From Oligoflexia bacterium (lineage in GTDB: Bacteria; Bdellovibrionota; UBA1018), in NCBI GenBank assembly GCA_014378465.1, contig JACMNQ010000013.1, forward strand, positions 1 through 64,000: a stretch of DNA of 64,000 bases, written 5' to 3'. The translations under genes were made by a program, and so were the position numbers. The notes beneath the pieces were generated by a model. The model was not told the origin of the DNA. It worked only from the letters and a program-made list of their open reading frames with translations, and ran no database searches. This document shows, in pieces, positions 15,997 to 22,765 of the stretch. The stretch's first letter is position 1. Every line of letters starts with the position of its first letter.

Positions 15997-16788
15997 CAGT
16001 GAGGGCAAACCTTGAACTCGGCTCACTGCCCGGGGCCGCGTCGCATAGGCCACACCCATGGCGTAAAGTGCCAGGGACATGGGCAGGAGAAAACCCAGGT
16101 ACTCCACTTTGAGAAACAGGACTGCCCCCACCAGTGATCCCGCCATGAAGGAAAGGAAGGTCCCGATGCGGGTGTAATTGGAACGCATCTCAGCAGTCAG
16201 CACCGTATGCTTTTTGCGAAAGGTGAAAGCCTTGACGAGGCCAATGCCAAGATCAGTCGTCAAACCGGTAAGATGGGTGGTGCGGATCGTGGAGCCCGAG
16301 GAGGTCGTGACTGCCGCGTTCTGAAGCCCGCTCGCCATGCAGAGGAGCGCGAGAAAGAAATAATCCCGCTTCAGTCTGAGCTCGCCTCCAAACTTGCCAA
16401 ACAGCTCGAAATGTCCCGCGAGCGCGGCCACGAAAAGACAGAGCGCGACCAGCCCCATCACGAGTGCGTATTGGGGTCTTTGGCCCCGGTGATCTCTGCG
16501 ATCAATGAGAGAAGCCGAGATCATCACTCCGAGCAGAAAGAAGATTGGAACTGAGAGAATCCCGATCGCGGCATCAAATCTCCCATGGGCGGCGTCAACA
16601 CCCGCAAGAGTCGCAAAACCGGTGACGTGGGAAACGAAGCGGTTGCAGGCAAGATACCCGCCGACATTGACATTCCCGGAGAGAAAACTGAGCAGGAACC
16701 AGTGGCAGGCGTCTTTCCAACTGAAGGTATCTCTGATGCTGTGGCGAAACATACGTTCATCCAGAGTAGCATATCCGCGGACTGACAT
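15991..16788 (-). CDS. DUF1275 (YoaK-like) membrane protein
   Basis: A 265-residue inner-membrane protein with about six hydrophobic segments. Family marks of DUF1275 are the early SGNVNVGGYLACNRFVSHVTG and the later MASGLQNAAVTTSSGSTIRTTHLTG, which match the GxxDxxxF...HxTG and GxQNA...RTTH(L/V)TG patterns. No function is established for the family; a transporter role is inferred from topology. The ATG has only a weak ribosome site (CGGAA), and an internal Met at residue 13 is an alternative start. It is separated from the kinase gene upstream by 30 bases and could be co-transcribed. Confidence 0.85.
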   Translation of the reverse strand: MSVRGYATLDERMFRHSIRDTFSWKDACHWFLLSFLSGNVNVGGYLACNRFVSHVTGFATLAGVDAAHGRFDAAIGILSVPIFFLLGVMISASLIDRRDHRGQRPQYALVMGLVALCLFVAALAGHFELFGKFGGELRLKRDYFFLALLCMASGLQNAAVTTSSGSTIRTTHLTGLTTDLGIGLVKAFTFRKKHTVLTAEMRSNYTRIGTFLSFMAGSLVGAVLFLKVEYLGFLLPMSLALYAMGVAYATRPRAVSRVQGLPSLK

Positions 16789-16818
16789 TTCCGAACGAGC
16801 GGATTTATTTGTCGAAGT

Positions 16819-17949
16819 TCATGCTTCAGTCAACGTTGTCAGAGTTTTGACTTTCTCCGAAAAATTTCTGGGCAATTTGAACGCGAAGGTGGAACCCTGA
16901 CCCAATTCGGACCGCACTTCGATCTGACCGCCATGAGCGTCCACGATTGATTTCACGATGAAGAGGCCGAGGCCCGCTCCCTGGCGCGATCCCCCCTCGG
17001 CCTGCCAATACCGTTCAAAAACATGCGGCAGTTTCTCAGGTGAAATACCTGAACCGTTATCGCGAATTTCGACGAAGATCCATTCATCGCCCGCATTCAA
17101 CCTGAGTTCAATCACTCCCCTCGCCTGCGTGTACTTCAGGGAATTGCCAAGCAGATTGGCCAGCACCTGCACCAGGCGACTTTCGTCCCAGAGCCCTTCA
17201 AAACTTGAACCCTCAGTTTCGAGCCGCAGTTCAATCTTCTTTTCATCCGCCTGCGGCCTCATCATCTGAAGTGTTTCACCCGCGATGACCTGCAGATCAC
17301 ACGACCTGGGACGAAGCGAGAGCCTGCCCGTTTCCATCTTCGCGACATCCAGAAGATTCTCAATCAGAGTGTCCATGCGCCTGGAGGACTCCTGCAGCCG
17401 ATGAATGGCCATCAATTCCGGCTCCGAAATTTCCGCTCTCTTCTGTGCCTGTTTCTGGAGCACGCCTCCAACCAGAGTGATCGTTGCCAGAGGATTGCGC
17501 AGGTCGTGCGCAATCACTGCAAGAACTTCTTCCCGAAAGGCACGCGCGCGGTCTGCTTCTCCGCGGGCGATTTCGGTCTCCTGGAGAAGTCGCCTGAGCT
17601 CATGCACCACCGTGCTCATGACGAAGGCGATGAAGCCGTAAAACCCTACCCGGTAAAAACTCGCTGCCGAATCAAATACGGAAAACACCGGCTCAATGAA
17701 GAAGAAATCCAGTCCGACGGCACTCAACAGCGCCGCGAACAGACCGGCCCTCCGCCCCCCGTAAAGGGTGCTTGCGACGACGGCGAGGAGGTTGATTGAA
17801 AATAGAGCTTCCGAAATCAACGACCTTGAAAACGCGGTGATCAGAAGCGTGAGAGAGACCGCGACGACCGCGAAAAGAAACCGCTTGAGTCCGGAGGGAT
17901 TCGCGCTGACGGTCTGGATCAAAAAGCGGGAAACAGTTTGTGACAACAC
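16819..17949 (-). CDS. Membrane sensor histidine kinase, KdpD-like DUF4118 type
   Basis: A 376-residue kinase. The N-terminal 130 residues form about four transmembrane helices of the DUF4118 type seen in KdpD, containing NLLAVVASTLYGGRRAGLFA and LDFFFIEP. Then come HisKA with H-box VIAHDLRNPLATITLVGG and HATPase_c with NLLGNSLKYT, DNGSGI and GAGLGLFIVKSIV. It lacks the KdpD and USP N-terminal domains, so it is the short form. No response regulator lies next to it, so it is an orphan. Start is GTG with a weak ribosome site, and the true start may be slightly different. Confidence 0.9.
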   Translation of the reverse strand: MLSQTVSRFLIQTVSANPSGLKRFLFAVVAVSLTLLITAFSRSLISEALFSINLLAVVASTLYGGRRAGLFAALLSAVGLDFFFIEPVFSVFDSAASFYRVGFYGFIAFVMSTVVHELRRLLQETEIARGEADRARAFREEVLAVIAHDLRNPLATITLVGGVLQKQAQKRAEISEPELMAIHRLQESSRRMDTLIENLLDVAKMETGRLSLRPRSCDLQVIAGETLQMMRPQADEKKIELRLETEGSSFEGLWDESRLVQVLANLLGNSLKYTQARGVIELRLNAGDEWIFVEIRDNGSGISPEKLPHVFERYWQAEGGSRQGAGLGLFIVKSIVDAHGGQIEVRSELGQGSTFAFKLPRNFSEKVKTLTTLTEA

Positions 17950-18210
17950 CCGAAATCAACTCTCATCTGACTCCTGGGAATGCAAGGAAACTGGCCGATA
18001 CCGCCCGTCATGAACAAGATCCCGCCTTGGTTCTCTTCATCGCTTCAGTGGTTTATTTCATCCTTCAGCAGACGATTATCGCGGACCAAGGCAAAGGTTC
18101 CAAGCTTGCCGCTCCGACTGGGGAAGGTGACACGCAGCGATAACGACTGGCCACGTCTAATCCCCTTGTTCCCGGCGCGGGTTGATTGTAAAACAACTGT
18201 AATCTGAATT
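17950..18210. other. Intergenic region upstream of tRNA-Ser
   Basis: Only short frames of atypical composition are open here, and none has a convincing ribosome site or recognised product. The tRNA promoter should lie near its right end, but I see no close -35/-10 match. I call nothing coding in it. Confidence 0.5.
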
Positions 18211-18300
18211 GGAGAGGTGGGAGAGTGGTTGAATCCGCACGCCTCGAAAGCGTGTTTACCTTAACGGGTAACGAGGGTTCGAATCCCTCCCTCTCCACCA
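18211..18300 (+). tRNA. tRNA-Ser(CGA)
   Basis: A 90-base class II tRNA. The acceptor stem GGAGAGG pairs with CCTCTCC and CCA is encoded. The anticodon arm is CACGC-CTCGAAA-GCGTG, giving anticodon CGA for UCG serine codons. A long variable arm (TTTACC...GGGTAA) follows, and the T arm is GAGGGTTCGAATCCCTC. All stems pair. Confidence 0.96.
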
Positions 18301-18314
18301 TTAAAATAAAAAAT

Positions 18315-18346
18315 GCCGAGCCCTTCAGGGTTTGGCTTTTTTATTT
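18315..18346 (+). terminator. Rho-independent terminator of the tRNA-Ser gene
   Basis: GCCGAGCCC-TTCA-GGGTTTGGC forms a nine-pair stem (three G-T or A-T) with a tetraloop, followed by TTTTTTATTTT. It starts 14 bases after the tRNA CCA end, as is usual for a single tRNA transcript. Confidence 0.88.
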
Positions 18347-18612
18347 TGTGGACGAGGTGCCGGGAAGAGAACCCTTTGCGAACGAAGTGAGTGAGGGTGG
18401 CGCCTGCTGCGCGCAATCGAAAGAAATGCAAGGAAGGCATTTCTAGACACGTGAGCTCGCGAACGTGTCCGCAGGGAGAAGGTCAGGATGGCCTGAATCA
18501 ATCCCTCCCTCTCGCTGTGAGATACCGACAACCCACTCATAATGTGCTGCGTTATTTTATTTACATCCCTCCGACTCCGTTGTAGTTTTCACGATTATTG
18601 AGGAATTGCCTG
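18347..18612. other. Intergenic stretch with a partial copy of the tRNA 3' end
   Basis: No convincing gene is visible. The stretch holds a 14-base exact repeat of the tRNA-Ser 3' segment at 18500-18513, listed separately, and an AT-rich zone before the next gene that probably contains its promoter. Confidence 0.45.
18500..18513 (+). repeat. Direct repeat of tRNA-Ser 3' end (possible att remnant)
   Basis: AATCCCTCCCTCTC occurs inside the T arm and acceptor stem of tRNA-Ser (18282-18295) and again here, 218 bases away in the same orientation. Integrases often target tRNA 3' ends and leave such copies. No integrase gene is visible nearby and the repeat is short and low in complexity, so chance or local duplication remains possible. 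Confidence 0.35.
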
Positions 18613-19818
18613 ATGATCCTGAAATTTATCCTGATTGCGGCGGCCACTTTCAGCCTCGCCTATCCCCTTCCCTCAGTGGCTTCAGGATTTGACTTCGACC
18701 AATTCATGCAGCAGATCGAAAGAACGCGCCCCAGAACTCTCGACCAGGCGCTGGCCCTTCTGCCTGAGAGTCTGCGCTCCAACTACACGCTGATTCAAGA
18801 CAGCCACGGCCTGCAGAGTTCTTCTCACGAGAAGCCCCGCGCGGTACTTTTCGGAAAAGATGCTCAAGTCATCGCGAGTTTCACGGCGGATCAGGGAAAA
18901 GAAGCGGACAACACGATCGAGATCATGCAGTTCAATTCTGGGAAGAACGTTTTTGAATTCTTCACGGTTCCGTTTCCACTGCGGCTCAATGCCGACGGAC
19001 ACGTTCAGCGTCCCGAAACGAATCCTGGCATCTGCCTCACCTGTCATGGCAGCGACCCCGCCCCGATCTGGGGAAAGTATCCCGCTTTGCCCGGCGTTTA
19101 CGCCAGCAACTCGCATGAAATGAGATCGGCTCCCGCTGAAGAGGAATCCCGCTTCCTGAACTTCATGAAGCAGCAACCTCAAGTACAGCGCTACCGCAGG
19201 CTCCTTCCTCAAAAAGATGCCGAAGTCTCACCCAATCAGCGCATCAGTGTGTTGATCAATCGGTGGTCCGCACGACGTGCGGCAAATCGCCTGCTCAGTT
19301 CGCCTCACTTCAGGAAATACGGACTCCTGATGATTTACGAATTGCTCAGTCGATCCGGTACAGAAGCGAATTCCTTATCTCCTTCGCAACAAGCTCGCCT
19401 GTGGCGCTTCCTTGAATCAGATTTCGGCAGCTCCCAGACCCTGCGCGCACGGGAGTTCGTTCCTGGAGATCTGAATGCCGCTCACCTGTATTTCCTGTTG
19501 ACCGGACTGCGACGGGAAGAAGTCTGCGCCGTGGAGGCAGCACAGGCGGTTGGATGTTCCTACGACGGGTTTTCGGGTGACGAAGGAAAAGTGGCTTATC
19601 TGCTATCCAAAACGGTCACTCTGCACAGCCCGGCTGTTGCAAGCCTGCTCCGTGAAACTTCACTCGAGCTGACCTTTCGCCTGCGCCCGGGATCAGACGC
19701 GGACTCAAGCTCTCTCGAAATGCCGCGGATCGCGGACCAGATCACTTCTGAAGTGACTGCACCCGATCTCGAAAAGCTGCACTCACTCGTCGTCAAAAGC
19801 TACCGCCTGGGTAATTGA
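18613..19818 (+). CDS. Secreted protein with single CxxCH haem motif
   Basis: A 401-residue exported protein with signal peptide to about residue 23 (SVASG). Near residue 137 it has GICLTCHGSDPAPIWG, a c-type haem attachment motif (CxxCH). There is otherwise no canonical cytochrome c fold, so the haem would sit in a larger unknown domain. The second half is helical with two further cysteines (VCAVE, VGCSYDG). ATG at 18613 is preceded by GAGGAATTGCCTG; an in-frame TTG 15 bases upstream overlaps that ribosome site. Similar one-haem proteins of about 400 residues are known to me from bdellovibrios and myxobacteria without assigned function. No partner oxidase is adjacent. Confidence 0.75.
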   Translation: MILKFILIAAATFSLAYPLPSVASGFDFDQFMQQIERTRPRTLDQALALLPESLRSNYTLIQDSHGLQSSSHEKPRAVLFGKDAQVIASFTADQGKEADNTIEIMQFNSGKNVFEFFTVPFPLRLNADGHVQRPETNPGICLTCHGSDPAPIWGKYPALPGVYASNSHEMRSAPAEEESRFLNFMKQQPQVQRYRRLLPQKDAEVSPNQRISVLINRWSARRAANRLLSSPHFRKYGLLMIYELLSRSGTEANSLSPSQQARLWRFLESDFGSSQTLRAREFVPGDLNAAHLYFLLTGLRREEVCAVEAAQAVGCSYDGFSGDEGKVAYLLSKTVTLHSPAVASLLRETSLELTFRLRPGSDADSSSLEMPRIADQITSEVTAPDLEKLHSLVVKSYRLGN

Positions 19819-19836
19819 TTTTGGTCCCATCCGGCC

Positions 19837-20070
19837 TTAGTCCAGGAGATCATCCCGCAGATGGGTGATATTGAATTTGTCCATTGACGAGGTCTCACCG
19901 ACGCTCTTTCCGAGCACCACAGCTTCGGCCTGGCGGCCATCGGGAACTTCAATTTCGGATAGCCCCAACCCCACTCCCTCATCGCGAAGGAAAGGTCTAC
20001 GGGATTGGGCATGCACTTGAAAAATCGGCTGAGAAAGGCTGGGGAAAGTAGCCTTCGCGGATCCCGGCAT
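19837..20070 (-). other. Overlapping frame, possible frameshifted C-terminus
   Basis: This frame overlaps the last 74 bases of the thioester-reductase-like gene and runs on past its stop. Its last 50 residues (from FLRDEGVGLGLSEIEVP to THLRDDLLD) have the acidic and hydrophobic balance of real protein. It has no good ribosome site for its own ATG. Either it is a separate small coupled protein, or the upstream gene carries a frameshift and this was once its C-terminus. Confidence 0.3.
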
Positions 20071-21187
20071 GAACGTAGGTTTTTATCAATCGGTGATCAA
20101 CCGGTGGACAGCTCACTCCGAACTTCTCCAGCTTCAGACGCGTGTACTCGCAATTCGTCATCGCACTGGAACGGAAGCTGATCTTCGAGACAAAGAACCA
20201 GAGACTGAAAGCCTTCAACATCGTGCTTGTGTAAAGTTCGCCGTTCTTCGTGATCTCTCCCGCCCGAAGCCTCTGCTTGTAGACTTCCTCCGGCAGGAGT
20301 TCAATCGGGTAACCCATCCCCCGAAGAAGTCCCATGACCTCGGAAAAGGTTTTCGCGTCGGGATTGGTCAGATGATAGACATCGAAGAAATTCTCAATTC
20401 CGTCGGAGAGAGCGACAATCCCGCGACTCACGTAGTCCACAGGAACGACATCGTAATGACTGCAGGATTCGGGCATGACCAGCGTATCCATCGCGGTCCT
20501 GAAGACGTCATAGAATAATCCCGTGACTCGAGTTTCGGACAGCGGATATGCCCCTGTGACCGAATCGCCGTAAATCTGGCCCGGTCGGAAGATGCGCCAC
20601 TTCAGGCCACGCTCTCGAGCTCCCCGCACCATTCCTTCGGCAAGGAACTTCGAGCGCTGGTAATTCATGTACTCAAATCCCTGCCCAAGGTCGTAGTCAG
20701 TCTCTCTGAAATTGACGCCGCCATCGAAAGTCTTGTCTCCCATCACCGTGTAAGTGGATACATAGGAGAGGATCCTTTCTGCGGTTCCGAGGCAGAAATC
20801 AATCACATGACCGGTACCTTGAACATTGATCGGCGCGAGACGTTTGTATTTGAGAAGCAGGCTCGTATTGGCCGCCGCATGAATCGTGATGTCTGTAGCG
20901 CCTTGAAGTTCGGTGAAAGCCTTTTCGGAAAGCCCGAGTCGCTCCTGAGATACATCGCCTTGAAGCACGTTCACACGAGAAGTGAACTCAGCCTGCAAAC
21001 TGTCATCAGCATCGTAAACACGGAGAAACGAGCGGACGCGCTCCTGACAGTGCAAAGAGTCATCACCGCGTGCCAGGCAATAGACGCGCGATGAAGTCGA
21101 CTGAAGAAGATCTTTCAGGATACGCCCCCCCAGGACGCCGGTGGCGCCAGTCAGGAAGACTGTTTTCGGGAAGTTCTCGAGTTTCAT
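19997..21187 (-). CDS. Thioester-reductase-like NAD(P)-dependent dehydrogenase
   Basis: A 396-residue extended SDR of the thioester reductase / NAD_binding_4 (male-sterility, Lys2 R-domain) type. The Rossmann motif TGATGVLGGRIL is at residue 14. A conserved HAAANTSLL follows, then the catalytic YQRSK near residue 182, and the IFRPGQIYGDS stretch. Such enzymes reduce acyl-thioesters to aldehydes or alcohols, either fused to NRPS/PKS carriers or free-standing on acyl-ACP or acyl-CoA. It lies 10 kb from the NRPS genes and in its own unit, so a role as release enzyme is only a possibility. The C-terminus may be altered by a frameshift (see the overlapping frame). A truncated desaturase gene is divergent. 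Confidence 0.82.
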   Translation of the reverse strand: MKLENFPKTVFLTGATGVLGGRILKDLLQSTSSRVYCLARGDDSLHCQERVRSFLRVYDADDSLQAEFTSRVNVLQGDVSQERLGLSEKAFTELQGATDITIHAAANTSLLLKYKRLAPINVQGTGHVIDFCLGTAERILSYVSTYTVMGDKTFDGGVNFRETDYDLGQGFEYMNYQRSKFLAEGMVRGARERGLKWRIFRPGQIYGDSVTGAYPLSETRVTGLFYDVFRTAMDTLVMPESCSHYDVVPVDYVSRGIVALSDGIENFFDVYHLTNPDAKTFSEVMGLLRGMGYPIELLPEEVYKQRLRAGEITKNGELYTSTMLKAFSLWFFVSKISFRSSAMTNCEYTRLKLEKFGVSCPPVDHRLIKTYVHAGIREGYFPQPFSADFSSACPIP

Positions 21188-21314
21188 CGGTGAAGGGAGA
21201 CTATAGTGAAAAGCGGCGCCTGTTCAATGTAAAACTGTCACGAACTCCTGTCGACCCGAGCCGCTCAATTCAAGCATCATTCTGAACAGACTCACTTTCG
21301 CCACTTGTTTGCAA

Positions 21315-21713
21315 ATGGCCACAATTTCGCTTCAAATGAATGCAAAAAGGGTATTTGACGTGCAAATTTGCAATATCGTCGGCTGTTCAATCATTGCCGC
21401 TTACCTGCTGGCCAGCCTGCATTTCGGCCTGGCCAATTTGAGTCCCTGGACAGGAATGGTGATCGGTGGCGTTTACTTCTTCTGCTGGTTTCTTGCAGAA
21501 TTGTATCTGCCTGATGTTCTCCATCTGGGAATCGCCCATCGTTCACTCGACTACAAGGAGTGGTTCATGAAAGTCGTGACCATCGTGAACACTACCTTTG
21601 GTCTTTATGTGGATTCGATCGCCTGGGTGAACCGTCATCGACTGCACCATAAGCACTCAGACCAGCCCGGCGATCCCAATAAACTTTCCAAGGACGGCTT
21701 CTGCCACCCTTGA
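21315..21713 (+). pseudogene. Truncated fatty acid desaturase
   Basis: The 132-residue frame reads as the N-terminal part of a membrane acyl desaturase. It has two hydrophobic segments (about residues 18-33 and 45-62), the first His box HLGIAH, then the second VNRHRLHHKHSDQPGDP (HxxHH). Desaturases of this type have around 300 residues and need a third His box for the di-iron site; the sequence stops just after box two and no third box occurs before the next gene. A short frame of protein-like composition (starting LEIKESIL) follows out of phase and ends at 21770, perhaps a foreign remnant. The gene is most likely inactive. Confidence 0.75.
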
Positions 21714-21919
21714 AATCAAAGAATCGATTCTCAGCAGCGAAGGTGAAGTTCACGGAGAGATGTTCTGAAAGCTACGCTTCGTCGAAAAATAAAGCGCAGT
21801 CCTGCGGCAGCTGCCGGACCACAGCGTGGCTTGCAATGTCATGCCCACGATGAGACTTCTTGAAATTGACCTTTTACTCCAGCCGGTGTCATGGTTCCCA
21901 CACAAGGGGCATATCTGTC

Positions 21920-22702
21920 ATGGACGCTTTGAAACCTGAAACCGCGGAAGCGACTCCGTTCGTCAATAAACTTCCCGCCATCACCGCCGCATTCTGGCTC
22001 ATGAAGATCACCGCCACCACTCTCGGCGAGACCGGAGGTGACTGGCTGTCCATGACGATGAACATCGGTTACCTCCAGAGCACGTTGATTTTCTTCGCCC
22101 TGTTTGTTCTGGCGCTCGGAGCCCAGCTCGCGTCACAGAAGCACCATCCGTTTCTCTATTGGACCGTGATCATCGCCACCAGTACTGCCGGCACCACGAT
22201 GTCAGACTACATGGATCGCACGCTTGGACTGGGTTATGCCAAAGGGGCGGCTATTCTCGTCACCATTCTGGCTTCGATGCTCGCTCTCTGGCGTTTCAGC
22301 GTGGGCAACCTGAGAGTGACGCACATTCAGACGCGCAAGGCCGAGATCTTTTACTGGGTCACGATTTTATTTTCAAACACCCTGGGGACTGCACTGGGTG
22401 ATTTTCTTTCGGACGACTCAGGGCTCGGATTTCTTGGAAGTTGGCTCTGCATCACCGCTGTGCTCGCCGTCATCGTCGCCCTCACTTTTCTCACGCGCCT
22501 GAACCGCGTGGTCCTGTTCTGGGTGGCATTCATCCTGACTCGTCCTTTCGGCGCGACCTTTGGCGACGTGCTCACCAAGGCAACGGACAAAGGAGGACTG
22601 AATTTCGGTCGGGGTTACTCTTCACTGATTCTGCTCGCCATTCTGGTGGTCTCCATTCTCATCTTTTACAGAGAGCCGAAAAAGGTGACGCTTCGCATTT
22701 AA
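21920..22702 (+). CDS. DUF347-repeat integral membrane protein (COG4705-like)
   Basis: A 260-residue inner-membrane protein with about eight helices arranged as four internal repeats. Each repeat begins with a (T/G)xGxTxxD-type motif: TTLGETGGDWL, TAGTTMSDYMD, TLGTALGDFLS and PFGATFGDVLT. This is the DUF347 pattern. Members are annotated as membrane proteins of unknown function; transport has been suggested. I chose the ATG at 21920, which has AAGGGG upstream; the frame is open 60 bases further but lacks a site. It stands between the truncated desaturase and the DUF349 gene. Confidence 0.85.
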   Translation: MDALKPETAEATPFVNKLPAITAAFWLMKITATTLGETGGDWLSMTMNIGYLQSTLIFFALFVLALGAQLASQKHHPFLYWTVIIATSTAGTTMSDYMDRTLGLGYAKGAAILVTILASMLALWRFSVGNLRVTHIQTRKAEIFYWVTILFSNTLGTALGDFLSDDSGLGFLGSWLCITAVLAVIVALTFLTRLNRVVLFWVAFILTRPFGATFGDVLTKATDKGGLNFGRGYSSLILLAILVVSILIFYREPKKVTLRI

Positions 22703-22765
22703 TCAACGAAGCCTCTTCCCTTTTACCCGGTTTTTATGGAGCATCGAGCATACAGGGGTACACCG

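Noticed and set aside
17940-18207. Two overlapping short rightward frames before the tRNA
   Set aside because: There is no ribosome site or recognisable composition, and they end at the tRNA. I treat the area as non-coding.
18065-18301. Open frame of 78 residues antisense to tRNA-Ser (VEREGFEPSLPV type)
   Set aside because: This is the well-known false protein produced by reading a tRNA-Ser on the wrong strand; the tRNA explains it.
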